29,843 nt of DNA. It comes from an uncultured Prevotella sp. GTDB taxonomy: Bacteria; Bacteroidota; Bacteroidia; Bacteroidales; Bacteroidaceae. The stretch covers positions 1-29,843 of the forward strand of contig CAAGFF010000270.1 of the NCBI GenBank assembly GCA_900769055.1. The letters are read 5' to 3'. The notes beneath the pieces were generated by a model. The model saw only the letters and a list, made by a program, of their open reading frames with translations, searched no databases and was not told the origin of the DNA. Made by a program: the position numbers and the translations under genes. This document shows, one piece after another, positions 8,339 to 17,141 of this stretch (position 1 is the first letter of the stretch; the number at the start of each line of letters is the position of its first letter).

Positions 8339-8947
8339 ATGAAGACAAAACTGATTTCACTCATATTGGCGATGTTCTGCATCAGCGCCACAGCCCAGAA
8401 TGCAGACCAGGCAAAGAAGATACTCGACAAGACTGCTGCCGTTGTAGGCAACAAGAACGGCGCAAGCGCAAGCTTCAGGATGTCGAGCGAGAAGATAGGT
8501 ACTGCCACAGGAACTATTGCCATAAAAGGGAGAAAGTTCCAGGCTGTTACGCCGAAAGCCATTGTGTGGTTCGACGGAAAAACACAATGGAGCTATCTGA
8601 AATCAACTAACGAGGTAAACATTACAACTCCCACAGAAGCCAAGCGCATGAAGATGAACCCCTACACTTTCATAACAATGTACAAAAGCGGCTACAATAT
8701 GGGAGTGAAGACATCTGGCAGCAACTATGTCGTTCACCTGACGGCTCAGAACAAGCAACGCAGCGTTCAGGAGCTGTACGTTACCGTGAACAAGACCACG
8801 TATACTCCCGTGCAGGTAAGGATGAAGGAGGGCAACACATGGACTACCATCAACATCAGCAACTTCAAGGCTGCCAAGCTACCCGACTCAACCTTCACCT
8901 TCAACGCCAAAGACTATCCTACCGCAGAGGTCATAGACCTCAGATAA
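8339..8947 (+). CDS. LolA-like outer-membrane lipoprotein carrier protein
   Basis: A protein of 202 residues. A signal peptide (MKTKLISLILAMFCISATAQ) indicates a periplasmic protein. The mature part has the LolA pattern: alternating beta strands, the block KGRKFQAVTPKAIVWFDGKT (family form: F.l..p...vwyDGkt.w.Y), and a late NITTPT segment. LolA family proteins ferry lipoproteins from the LolCDE complex to the outer membrane; this shorter, divergent form (often named LolA-like putative outer membrane lipoprotein chaperone) is the one seen next to ftsK in Bacteroidales. It lies 69 bp after ftsK and 48 bp before the DUF5687 gene. Family assignment is good; I have not assigned the symbol lolA because a divergent paralogue is possible. 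Confidence 0.85.
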   Translation: MKTKLISLILAMFCISATAQNADQAKKILDKTAAVVGNKNGASASFRMSSEKIGTATGTIAIKGRKFQAVTPKAIVWFDGKTQWSYLKSTNEVNITTPTEAKRMKMNPYTFITMYKSGYNMGVKTSGSNYVVHLTAQNKQRSVQELYVTVNKTTYTPVQVRMKEGNTWTTINISNFKAAKLPDSTFTFNAKDYPTAEVIDLR

Positions 8948-8995
8948 AAGGACATATGGAAATAGAGACTCATAGATGAATAAAACAGCAGCGAG

Positions 8996-10495
8996 ATGAA
9001 CAAAATCGAGATATTCAAAGCTCTGTACCGCCACAGGCAACTTGCCGAGAAACGTGACCCTATGTACTCACAGAACAAGGCAGCAAAATGGATTATTGGC
9101 TTCATGTCATTGTTCATCCTCGGCTACCTGATGTTCTTTGCCGTGATATTCGCCATGGCGGTAAACTCCAGCCGCAACACAACCGCCATGGAGATGATGC
9201 TCGGCATCATGCCTTTCATCATGGCAGTAGACTTCGGAGTAAGGTGGCTGTCGCAACAGACCCCATCGCAGATTATCAAGCCGTATATCCTGTTGCCTCT
9301 GCCACGCTATGCCTGCATCGACACGTTCATCTTCAGGTCACTCTTCAACTCAGGCAATCTGGTTTGGCTTGCCATGCTCCTGCCCTATTGCCTGATGTCG
9401 GTATTCTTTGCCTACGGTTTCGGCGCATGCCTTCTGCTGATAGCGGTGTTCATGGTGCTGGTGCTGGCTGACAGCCAATGGTACTCCATAGTGAGAACGC
9501 TCGTCCTGAACAACCAGCTATGGTGGCTGTTGCCTTTAGGGGTCTATGCCCTGATATTCTCTCCGCTGTATTTCAGCTTCGACGATTTTTTCGACCTGTA
9601 CTGCTACGTAGGCACCATGCTCGACAAGGGCAACCTCCTGCCGTTAGCTGCCGCATTAGTGTTGCTAACTGGGCTGACAGCCATAAACAGGAAACTGCAA
9701 TACGACAACGTCATGGCTGAGATAGGACGGGCACCCAAGACCACTACCATAAAGCACGTATCTGAGTTCAGCTTCCTGAACGGATATGGCGAGATTGGCG
9801 AATACCTGAAACTGGAGATAAAGAGCCTTCTGCGCAACAAGAACCCACGCAAGAGCTTTATCAGCGCAACGGTACTCGTAGTAATGATAACTCTCATCTG
9901 TACCTTCTCCGATGTATATGATGGTGCTGCGATGACCAACTTCTGGTGCCTTTACAACCTTGTTGTATATGCATCTATGCTTCTGATTAAGGTGATGGGC
10001 AACGAGGGCAACTACATCGACGCCCTGATGGTACACAAGGAGAACATCCTCTCCCTGCTCAGAGCCAAGTACATCTTCTTCTGTGGACTGATACTTGTCC
10101 CAACCCTGTTGCTCATGCCAACGGTCATAATGGGCAAATGGACGTTTTGGATGATACTGTCTTATGCCCTGTTCACCATCGGCTTCCAGTACTTCATCAT
10201 CTTCCAGCTTGCAGTCTACAACAAGACAACCATTCCGCTAAACACCAAATTCACAAGCAAGAACGGAATGGAGAACAACTACTTGCAGCTTGTTGCGAGC
10301 CTGTCAGTATTCATCGTTCCTATTACATTCGTGGAAATTCTCCAGACATTCCTCAGCGACATGATTGCTTTCAGTATAATGGCTGTCATAGGATTGTCGT
10401 TTGTCATAACCAACAAGCTATGGCTGCGCAATATATATACAAGACTGATGGCACGCCGTTACGAAAACATGGAGGGATTTCGCAGCAGCAGATAG
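8996..10495 (+). CDS. DUF5687 family membrane protein (ABC-2-like permease)
   Basis: A protein of 499 residues with roughly ten to twelve hydrophobic segments and no other domain. The opening MNKIEIFKALYRHRQLAEKR and the overall layout match DUF5687, a Bacteroidota family that looks like the permease half of an ABC exporter. The segment AEIGRAPKTTTIKHVSEFSF and a following cytoplasmic ExLKLEIKSLLRNKNPR-like stretch (about residues 262-285) resemble the coupling region of ABC-2 permeases. In other genomes the gene is commonly beside an ABC ATPase, but none is here: the next gene is feoAB. The substrate is unknown. It starts 48 bp after the LolA-like gene and could be co-transcribed with it. 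Confidence 0.8.
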   Translation: MNKIEIFKALYRHRQLAEKRDPMYSQNKAAKWIIGFMSLFILGYLMFFAVIFAMAVNSSRNTTAMEMMLGIMPFIMAVDFGVRWLSQQTPSQIIKPYILLPLPRYACIDTFIFRSLFNSGNLVWLAMLLPYCLMSVFFAYGFGACLLLIAVFMVLVLADSQWYSIVRTLVLNNQLWWLLPLGVYALIFSPLYFSFDDFFDLYCYVGTMLDKGNLLPLAAALVLLTGLTAINRKLQYDNVMAEIGRAPKTTTIKHVSEFSFLNGYGEIGEYLKLEIKSLLRNKNPRKSFISATVLVVMITLICTFSDVYDGAAMTNFWCLYNLVVYASMLLIKVMGNEGNYIDALMVHKENILSLLRAKYIFFCGLILVPTLLLMPTVIMGKWTFWMILSYALFTIGFQYFIIFQLAVYNKTTIPLNTKFTSKNGMENNYLQLVASLSVFIVPITFVEILQTFLSDMIAFSIMAVIGLSFVITNKLWLRNIYTRLMARRYENMEGFRSSR

Positions 10496-10568
10496 GACAA
10501 GTACTGTAAAGACTCATAATTTGTAGGTATTTTCATCCACAATGTCATTATGATGAAAGTTTTGTTAC

Positions 10569-10576
10569 TATCTTTG
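10569..10576 (+). promoter_or_regulatory. Candidate -7 element for feoAB
   Basis: TATCTTTG matches the Bacteroidota -7 box, 48 bp upstream of the feoAB ATG in a 129-bp gap. No good -33 TTTG is at the expected distance. No obvious Fur-box-like inverted repeat was found in the gap. Confidence 0.5.
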
Positions 10577-10624
10577 CAATAAGGTAGGGCCTAAAATCCC
10601 GCCATAAAAGAAAAATATTAGCAG

Positions 10625-13048
10625 ATGAGGTTATCCGACTTAAAGACCGGCGAGCGTGGCGTAATAGTTAAAGTAAAAGGCCACGGAGGTTTCAGGAAAA
10701 GAATTGTTGAGATGGGGTTCATCAAGGGCAAGAGTGTTGACGTACTGCTCAATGCGCCTCTTCAGGATCCCGTGAAATACAAGATTATGGGTTACGAGGT
10801 GTCGTTGCGACGCTCCGAGGCCGACAACATCGAGGTTGTATCGACTGAGGAGGCAAAGATGCTCAACGATATCCAGAAAAACGAGCACCCATCATACATA
10901 AACACTCCAACAGCCTGCGACATACCGCTTACAGACAAGATGATGGTCGATGCGGCCATGAGACGGCGCAAGTGCATCAATGTGGCACTTGTCGGCAACC
11001 CTAACTGCGGCAAGACCTCACTATTCAATTTCGCTTCAGGAGCACACGAGCGGGTAGGCAACTATTCGGGCGTGACAGTAGACGCCAAGGTAGGTACCGC
11101 TCACTTCGAGGGCTATGAGTTCAACATAGTTGACCTTCCTGGCACCTACTCCCTCTCGGCCTACTCGCCAGAGGAGCTGTACGTGCGCAAGCAGATTGTC
11201 GAGCATACACCGGACATCATCATAAACGTCATCGACTCAAGCAATCTTGAGCGGAATCTTTATCTCACAACCCAGCTCGTGGACATGCACCTGCGGATGG
11301 TTTGCGCCCTGAACATGTTTGACGAGACTGAGAAGAGAGGGGATGTTGTGAACTACGACAAGCTGTCGGAGCTGTTCGGCATACCTATGGTGCCTACGGT
11401 ATTCACCTCCGGACGGGGTGTCGATGAGCTGTTCTCTGCCGTCATCAAGCTATACGAGGGCACAGAGGACGAGGAGGCACACTTCAGGCATATACACATC
11501 AACCACGGACACGAGATAGAGGATGGCATATCACGCATACAGAAATATCTGAAGGAGGATGCCGCCATACGCCAACGATACTCTACCCGCTACCTCGGCA
11601 TAAAACTTATGGAGCGAGACCGCGACGTGGAGAAATTCATCAAAACCCTGCCAAACGCCAAGGAGATACTCAACGAGCGAGACCTGGCTGCCGAGAGAGT
11701 GCAGGAGGAAATGAAGGAGGACAGCGAGACGGCAATAATGGATGCTAAATACGGTTTCATACATGGTGCTCTGAGCGAGGCCTCGTATGCTACGGGGCAA
11801 AACAAGGACACATACCAGATGACGCATCTCATAGACAGGATTATCACTAACCGATACCTTGGCTTTCCTATCTTCATTGCCATGATTTGGCTGATGTTCG
11901 AGATTACGTTCTCGCTCGGGCAATATCCCATGGACTGGATTGAGACAGCCGTAGGATGGGTAGGAGGAGTTGTGAGCAGCTACATGCCCGACGGACCGCT
12001 CAAGGCTATGATTGCCGATGCCATAATCGGAGGCGTGGGCTCCGTCATAGTGTTCCTGCCACAGATTCTGATACTCTACTTCTTCATATCCTTCATGGAG
12101 GACTCCGGCTACATGGCAAGGGCAGCATTCATCATGGACAAGATAATGCACAAGATGGGACTGCACGGCAAGTCGTTCATTCCCCTGATTATGGGCTTCG
12201 GATGCAACGTGCCTGCCGTAATGGCAACCAGGACCATAGAGAGCAAGCGCAGCCGGCTCATAACGATGATGATACTGCCTATGATGAGCTGCTCGGCACG
12301 ACTACCTATTTATATAATGATTACCGGTACGTTCTTTGCTTTGGAATACAGGTCGGCAATAATGATTTCGCTCTATATGGTTGGCATCGCCATGTCCATA
12401 ATCATGAGCCGTATCTTCAGCCGGTATCTCATCAAGGGCGAGGACACCCCGTTCGTGATGGAGCTCCCACCCTACCGTTTCCCAACATGGAAGGCCATGG
12501 CAAGACACACGTGGGAGAAAGGAAAACAATATCTGAAGAAAATGGGAGGCGTCATCCTCGTAGCCAGCATAATAGTCTGGGCATTGGGCTACTTCCCTCA
12601 CGACGAGAGCCTATCACCACAAAAACAGCAGGAACAGAGCTATATCGGTATGATTGGCAAAAGCGTTGAACCGCTGTTCCGCGCACAAGGCTTCGACTGG
12701 AAACTTGATGTTGGTCTTCTCTCTGGCGTAGGAGCCAAGGAGATTGTTGCCTCGACCATGGGTGTGCTCTATGCTGATGACAGCAGCTTTGCCGACGACG
12801 ACAGTTATGCTGATGACAGCACCAAATACACGATGTTGCGAAACAGAATGCTCAGCGACGGCATCACACCACTCTCCGCATACTGCTTCCTGCTGTTCGT
12901 ACTGCTTTACTTCCCATGCATAGCAACCATTGCGGCCATCAGAAGCGAGACTGGCTCATGGCGATGGGCAATCTTCGCCGCAACATACACCACTTTGCTT
13001 GCCTGGGTGGTTTCGGCAGCTGTCTACCAGATAGGCAGTCTATTCTGA
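10625..13048 (+). CDS. feoB: Fused FeoA-FeoB ferrous iron transporter
   Basis: A protein of 807 residues. It imports Fe(II) across the inner membrane. Residues 1-75 are a FeoA SH3-like domain, followed by a linker of about 45 residues. The GTPase domain starts near residue 120 with VALVGNPNCGKTSLFN (G1), then VDLPGTYSLS (G3, DxxG) and CALNMFDE (G4, NxxD). The C-terminal membrane domain has two Gate motifs, including the segment around GFGCNVPAVMATRT and the later GAKEIVASTMGVLY. Separate FeoA and FeoB proteins are usual in Proteobacteria, whereas this fusion is common in Bacteroidota. An acidic insert follows the second Gate (about residues 716-733), made by a 16-bp direct repeat at 12770-12785 and 12806-12821. 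The start ATG at 10625 opens directly into the FeoA fold. Confidence 0.95.
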   Translation: MRLSDLKTGERGVIVKVKGHGGFRKRIVEMGFIKGKSVDVLLNAPLQDPVKYKIMGYEVSLRRSEADNIEVVSTEEAKMLNDIQKNEHPSYINTPTACDIPLTDKMMVDAAMRRRKCINVALVGNPNCGKTSLFNFASGAHERVGNYSGVTVDAKVGTAHFEGYEFNIVDLPGTYSLSAYSPEELYVRKQIVEHTPDIIINVIDSSNLERNLYLTTQLVDMHLRMVCALNMFDETEKRGDVVNYDKLSELFGIPMVPTVFTSGRGVDELFSAVIKLYEGTEDEEAHFRHIHINHGHEIEDGISRIQKYLKEDAAIRQRYSTRYLGIKLMERDRDVEKFIKTLPNAKEILNERDLAAERVQEEMKEDSETAIMDAKYGFIHGALSEASYATGQNKDTYQMTHLIDRIITNRYLGFPIFIAMIWLMFEITFSLGQYPMDWIETAVGWVGGVVSSYMPDGPLKAMIADAIIGGVGSVIVFLPQILILYFFISFMEDSGYMARAAFIMDKIMHKMGLHGKSFIPLIMGFGCNVPAVMATRTIESKRSRLITMMILPMMSCSARLPIYIMITGTFFALEYRSAIMISLYMVGIAMSIIMSRIFSRYLIKGEDTPFVMELPPYRFPTWKAMARHTWEKGKQYLKKMGGVILVASIIVWALGYFPHDESLSPQKQQEQSYIGMIGKSVEPLFRAQGFDWKLDVGLLSGVGAKEIVASTMGVLYADDSSFADDDSYADDSTKYTMLRNRMLSDGITPLSAYCFLLFVLLYFPCIATIAAIRSETGSWRWAIFAATYTTLLAWVVSAAVYQIGSLF

Positions 13049-13159
13049 ATATTTGAACACTTTTTTGTCCGTGTAGAACAATGCACTCTCGCGCGCAATG
13101 TGCAAGAAACTGAAAAATGGGAAAAAGTTTGGTGATATATAAAAATTCTGCACAAAACG

Positions 13160-13191
13160 TTTGGGTGTGTGCATGAAAGATTGTATCTTTG
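13160..13191 (+). promoter_or_regulatory. Bacteroidota-type promoter of the acyl-CoA synthetase pair
   Basis: TTTG (13160-13163), a 20-bp spacer, then TATCTTTG (13184-13191). The predicted start of transcription, near 13198, lies downstream of in-frame ATGs at 13161 and 13173. It therefore supports the ATG at 13215 as the true start of the first synthetase. Confidence 0.7.
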
Positions 13192-13214
13192 CACATGAAT
13201 TTGAAAAATGTGCA

Positions 13215-14879
13215 ATGAAAAATATACCGAGCTTTAACTCGTACATTGAAAAGAGCATTATAGAGAACTGGAATTTGGATGCCTTGACAGATTACCAAGG
13301 AGCCACTCTCCAGTACCATGATGTAGCCCGCAAGATAGAGAAGCTTCACATTCTCTTCGAGAACTCTGGCGTGCAGAAAGGAGACAAGATAGCCTTGTGT
13401 GGCAGAAACAGCTCATGTTGGGCTGTTGCCTTTCTTGCTACCCTAACCTATGGTGCCGTGGTAGTGCCCATACAGCATGAGTTCACTCCAGACCAAGTAT
13501 ATAATATTGTAAACCACTCTGAGTCAAAGCTGCTTTTTGTCGGTGACGTTGTGGCAACAAGCATTGACGCAGACCAGATGCCCGACCTTGAGGGCATCAT
13601 ATATATTCCCGACTATTCCATCGTTGTATCACGCTCTGAGAAACTAACGTTCGCACGTGAGCATCTCAACGAGATGTTTGGCAAGAAATACCCAAAGTAT
13701 TTCCGTAAGGAACACGTAAACTATCATCGGGATAGCGCTGAGGAGCTGTCCATGATAAACTACACAAGTGGCACAACGGGCTTCTCCAAGGGAGTAATGA
13801 TTCCATACCGTGCCCTTTGGGGCAACCTTGACCTGATGCACGACGTTATTGGCAAGAACATCAAGAAAGGAAGCAACGTTCTCAGCATCCTGCCAATGGC
13901 ACACATGTATGGACAGATGGTCGAGTTCATAGCTGAATTCAGTTTCGGCAACCATATATTCTTCCTTACACGACTTCCAAGCCCATCAGTAGTGGCACAG
14001 GCATTTGCAGAAATCAAGCCAGCCATAGTTGTATCTGTACCGATGGTTATTGAGAAGATTATCCGTAAGAATGTATTCCCGCAGGTTCAGACCCCCAAGG
14101 CCAAACTTCTTATGAGGATGCCGGGAATAGGCAAGAAGGTGAAAGAGTATGTACGCAACATGGTCATGGAGGTAATGGGTGGCAACGCTTACGAGGTCAT
14201 CGTTGGTGGTGCTGGTCTGAACCGCGAGATTGAGCAGTTCCTCCTTGACATCAACTTCCCAATCACTATGGGATATGGTACCACCGAGACTGCACCAATG
14301 ATAACCTTCAGCGACTACAAGGACTTTGTCGCAGGCTCTTGCGGCACGGCAGTCAAGCACATGGAGGTGAAAGTGCTCAGCGATGACCCAGCCAACAAGC
14401 CAGGGGAGATTGTCACACGAGGACTGAACGTCATGCATGGCTACTACAAGAACGAGGAAGCCACAAAAGCTGTCATAGACGAGGACGGATGGTTCCATAC
14501 CGGCGACTTGGCGACAATGAGCGAGGACGGACACTTCTTCATCCGAGGACGCATCAAGAACATGCTGCTCGGCAGCAACGGACAGAATGTCTATCCCGAG
14601 GAAATCGAGGACAAGCTCAATTCCATGGCCCTGGTATCGGAGAGTCTGATCGTCCAGAGCGGAGACAAGCTCGTAGGACTGGTACATCCCGACATGGACG
14701 AGGCATCGGCAATGGGCTTCAGCGAGGAAGACCTGACAAATGTCATGGAGCAAAACCGACTGGAGCTGAACGCAGTATTGCCACCGTTCAGCCGACTGGC
14801 GGAGATACGCATCCATAACCAGGAATTTGAGAAAACAGCAAAAAAATCTATCAAGCGATACCTGTATCAGAACGCATAA
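13215..14879 (+). CDS. AMP-dependent long-chain acyl-CoA synthetase, copy 1
   Basis: A protein of 554 residues from the ATG at 13215, which aligns with the start of the following paralogue and lies just after the promoter. It is an adenylate-forming (ANL) enzyme: it activates a carboxylic acid as acyl-AMP, then transfers it to CoA. The P-loop YTSGTTGFSKGVM, the YGTTETAP motif, the hinge region with GRIKNMLLGSNGQN, and the C-terminal catalytic Lys in FEKTAKKSIKRYL are all present. The overall form resembles bacterial FadD15/long-chain fatty-acid CoA ligases. The chain length preferred cannot be read from sequence. Copy 2 follows after 28 bp, so the two are probably co-transcribed. Confidence 0.88.
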   Translation: MKNIPSFNSYIEKSIIENWNLDALTDYQGATLQYHDVARKIEKLHILFENSGVQKGDKIALCGRNSSCWAVAFLATLTYGAVVVPIQHEFTPDQVYNIVNHSESKLLFVGDVVATSIDADQMPDLEGIIYIPDYSIVVSRSEKLTFAREHLNEMFGKKYPKYFRKEHVNYHRDSAEELSMINYTSGTTGFSKGVMIPYRALWGNLDLMHDVIGKNIKKGSNVLSILPMAHMYGQMVEFIAEFSFGNHIFFLTRLPSPSVVAQAFAEIKPAIVVSVPMVIEKIIRKNVFPQVQTPKAKLLMRMPGIGKKVKEYVRNMVMEVMGGNAYEVIVGGAGLNREIEQFLLDINFPITMGYGTTETAPMITFSDYKDFVAGSCGTAVKHMEVKVLSDDPANKPGEIVTRGLNVMHGYYKNEEATKAVIDEDGWFHTGDLATMSEDGHFFIRGRIKNMLLGSNGQNVYPEEIEDKLNSMALVSESLIVQSGDKLVGLVHPDMDEASAMGFSEEDLTNVMEQNRLELNAVLPPFSRLAEIRIHNQEFEKTAKKSIKRYLYQNA

Positions 14880-14907
14880 CAGGACGCAGACCCATATCTG
14901 TACTATT

Positions 14908-16566
14908 ATGGAAATACAATCCTTTACAAAACTTATCGAGAGCAGCATCGTCAAGAACTGGGACAGGGACGCTCTCACCGATTTCAAGGGAGCCACTCTA
15001 CAATACCATGATGTGGCAAGAAAAATTGAAAAACTGCACATATTGTTCGAGAACTCTGGTGTAGTAAAAGGTGACAAGATTGCCTTGGCAGGCCGCAACA
15101 GCGCCAACTGGGCAGTAGCCTTTCTGGCTACACTAACCTATGGGGCCATAGCCGTACCCATTCTTCACGAGTTCACGGCTGACCAAATACACAACATCGT
15201 CAACCACTCTGATGCCAAGCTGCTCTTCGTGGGCGACATCGTAGCGACACAGATTGACACGACGAAGATGCCGGGACTTGAAGGAGTGATATACATTCCA
15301 GACTATTCGCTCATACTGTCACGTACCAACAAACTGACATACGCACGCGAGCACCTGAACGAGATGTTCGGAAAGAAATATCCAAAATATTTCCGGAAAG
15401 AACACGTAAGCTATCCAGCCGAGGAGAATGCCAACGACATGGCGCTCATCAACTACACAAGCGGGACTACGGGGTTCTCCAAGGGGGTAATGATTCCCTA
15501 TCGTGCGCTATGGAGCAACTACGACTTTGCCGTAGGAGTACATGGCACCAAGGTACATGCTGGCGACAACATCATCAGCATATTGCCTATGGCGCACATG
15601 TACGGCATGGCATTCGAGTTCATATTCGAGTTCCTGACAGGCTGCCACATATTCTTCCTCACCCGAGTACCATCGCCTGCCATCATAGCACAGGCTTTTG
15701 CCGAGGTGAAGCCCGTTATCATCATTGCCGTACCGCTCGTGATTGAGAAAATCATACGCAAGAAAGTATTCCCCAAAATACAGACCAACCGCATGCGCCT
15801 GCTACTGAATATGCCCGTCATCAACAAGAAGGTGAACGAGAAGATATGCGAGCAGGTAAGGGCAGCATTCGGAGGAAAGTTCTACGAGATAATCATCGGA
15901 GGAGCAGCATTCAACCAGGAGGTGGAGAGCTTCCTCAAACGCATAAGCTTCCCATATACCATAGGCTACGGAGCAACAGAGTGTGCACCTATCATCAGCT
16001 ACTCCGACTACTCCACCTTCAAGCAAGGAAGCTGTGGACGACCGGTCGTACACATGGAGGTGAGGATAGACAGCCACGACCCAGAGAATGTTCCAGGCGA
16101 GATTCTTGCACGTGGCACAAACGTGATGTTGGGATATTACAAGAATGAGGAGGCTACCAGAAACACCATTGATGCAGACGGATGGTACCACACAGGCGAC
16201 CTCGGAACAATGGATGCCGAAGGCAACATCTTCATAAAGGGACGCTCAAAGAACATGCTCCTTGGCAGCAACGGACAGAACATCTATCCCGAGGAAATTG
16301 AGGACAAGCTCAATTCCATGACGCTCGTAACCGAGAGTCTTGTTGTACAGAGAGGTGACAAGCTCGCTGCCCTGATATACCCCGACTACGACGAGGCTTC
16401 GGCAATGGGGCTGTCGGCAGATGACCTGAAGAACGTAATGGAGCAGAACCGCCAGGAACTGAACAACATCCTTCCGGTATACTCCAAGATAGCAGAAGTA
16501 GTGATACAGGAGGAAGAGTTTGAGAAGACACCGAAGAAGTCTATCAAACGGTATCTGTACAAATAA
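14908..16566 (+). CDS. AMP-dependent long-chain acyl-CoA synthetase, copy 2
   Basis: A protein of 552 residues and a close paralogue of the preceding gene. Long runs are identical or nearly so, for example ATLQYHDVARKIEKLHILF near the N-terminus and GSNGQNxYPEEIEDKLNSM near the C-terminus. The same ANL motifs are present: YTSGTTGFSKGVM, YGATECAP, and Lys in FEKTPKKSIKRYL. The middle region (acyl-binding part, roughly residues 225-330) differs most, for example SVPMVIEKIIRKNVFPQVQT in copy 1 versus AVPLVIEKIIRKKVFPKIQT here. This fits tandem duplication with partial substrate divergence. ATG at 14908; an open frame extends upstream into copy 1 but has no homology. Confidence 0.88.
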   Translation: MEIQSFTKLIESSIVKNWDRDALTDFKGATLQYHDVARKIEKLHILFENSGVVKGDKIALAGRNSANWAVAFLATLTYGAIAVPILHEFTADQIHNIVNHSDAKLLFVGDIVATQIDTTKMPGLEGVIYIPDYSLILSRTNKLTYAREHLNEMFGKKYPKYFRKEHVSYPAEENANDMALINYTSGTTGFSKGVMIPYRALWSNYDFAVGVHGTKVHAGDNIISILPMAHMYGMAFEFIFEFLTGCHIFFLTRVPSPAIIAQAFAEVKPVIIIAVPLVIEKIIRKKVFPKIQTNRMRLLLNMPVINKKVNEKICEQVRAAFGGKFYEIIIGGAAFNQEVESFLKRISFPYTIGYGATECAPIISYSDYSTFKQGSCGRPVVHMEVRIDSHDPENVPGEILARGTNVMLGYYKNEEATRNTIDADGWYHTGDLGTMDAEGNIFIKGRSKNMLLGSNGQNIYPEEIEDKLNSMTLVTESLVVQRGDKLAALIYPDYDEASAMGLSADDLKNVMEQNRQELNNILPVYSKIAEVVIQEEEFEKTPKKSIKRYLYK

Positions 16567-16586
16567 TAAGTGAAGATATTCACCAA

Positions 16587-16651
16587 CGGAAAAGAAATAG
16601 ACGTGACCCATACCCACATCATCGGTATGCGTCACGTCCATTTCTTTTCCG
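16587..16651. terminator. Long bidirectional hairpin between convergent genes
   Basis: Two 28-nt arms (16587-16614 and 16624-16651) pair with only two mismatches around a 9-nt loop. It lies 20 bp after the stop of acyl-CoA synthetase 2 and 18 bp after the stop of the lipoprotein gene on the other strand, so it probably ends both transcripts. There is no U-tract after the stem on either strand. Confidence 0.65.
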
Positions 16652-16669
16652 CACCATGACAAACAGCCG

Positions 16670-17059
16670 TCAGTAGTCTTTTGCCGTCACGGTGACTTCC
16701 AGAAGCACCTTACCTGTACTTTCAGAGCGGTAGACGAAATGGAAACCGAAACCTGCATCCTTGTATGCCTTCATCCTCGTGTCGTTTCTCACCCCGGCCA
16801 CCAGCACATCCTTCAGTTTCTGCCTGTTCTCGCTTATCACGTCCGCATTGTCAGCAGGACCAGTCAGGGTGTAATAATAGTTGTATGTGTGTGTATGGCG
16901 GTCAAAAGTCAGGCTGTCCGTACGCTGGTTTTGCTGCACGGGAGTGGGACAATAACGCTCGGTATAGTTTCTGGCTTCCTTCTCCGCCCTGTCATCAAGA
17001 CTGTCATGGCACGATACCATCAGTAAGGCCATAACAACTAAACAATAGACTTTCTGCAT
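16670..17059 (-). CDS. Putative lipoprotein of unknown function
   Basis: A protein of 129 residues from the ATG at 17059. MQKVYCLVVMALLMVSC is a lipoprotein signal with lipobox LMVSC, Cys at residue 17. The mature part is mixed polar with a Tyr-rich segment THTYNYYYTLTGPADNADV, then a predicted alpha/beta C-terminal half ending VLLEVTVTAKDY. I do not recognise a named family, though the layout (short lipoprotein with YYYTL and late GFGFHFVYRS) resembles small Bacteroidales periplasmic proteins of unknown function. An in-frame ATG at 17071 is a less likely start because it lies almost at the predicted transcript start. It is transcribed divergently from lepA. Confidence 0.75.
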   Translation of the reverse strand: MQKVYCLVVMALLMVSCHDSLDDRAEKEARNYTERYCPTPVQQNQRTDSLTFDRHTHTYNYYYTLTGPADNADVISENRQKLKDVLVAGVRNDTRMKAYKDAGFGFHFVYRSESTGKVLLEVTVTAKDY

Positions 17060-17081
17060 AAGTTTAATCATATTTTTTTTG

Positions 17082-17120
17082 CAAAGATACAAATAATCTC
17101 CGAAAATATTGTTATCTTTG
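17082..17120. promoter_or_regulatory. Back-to-back divergent promoters, lipoprotein gene and lepA
   Basis: Minus-strand TATCTTTG (17082-17089) points to the lipoprotein gene and plus-strand TATCTTTG (17113-17120) points to lepA. Only 23 bp separate the two -7 boxes, so the two promoters must share their -33 region. Neither has a textbook TTTG at the -33 position. Confidence 0.6.
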
Positions 17121-17141
17121 CAACTTAAAGAAAGCATATTG

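Noticed and set aside
16587..16651. An attachment site or mobile-element end
   Set aside because: The hairpin lies exactly between two convergent stops, which termination explains better; no flanking direct repeats were seen.
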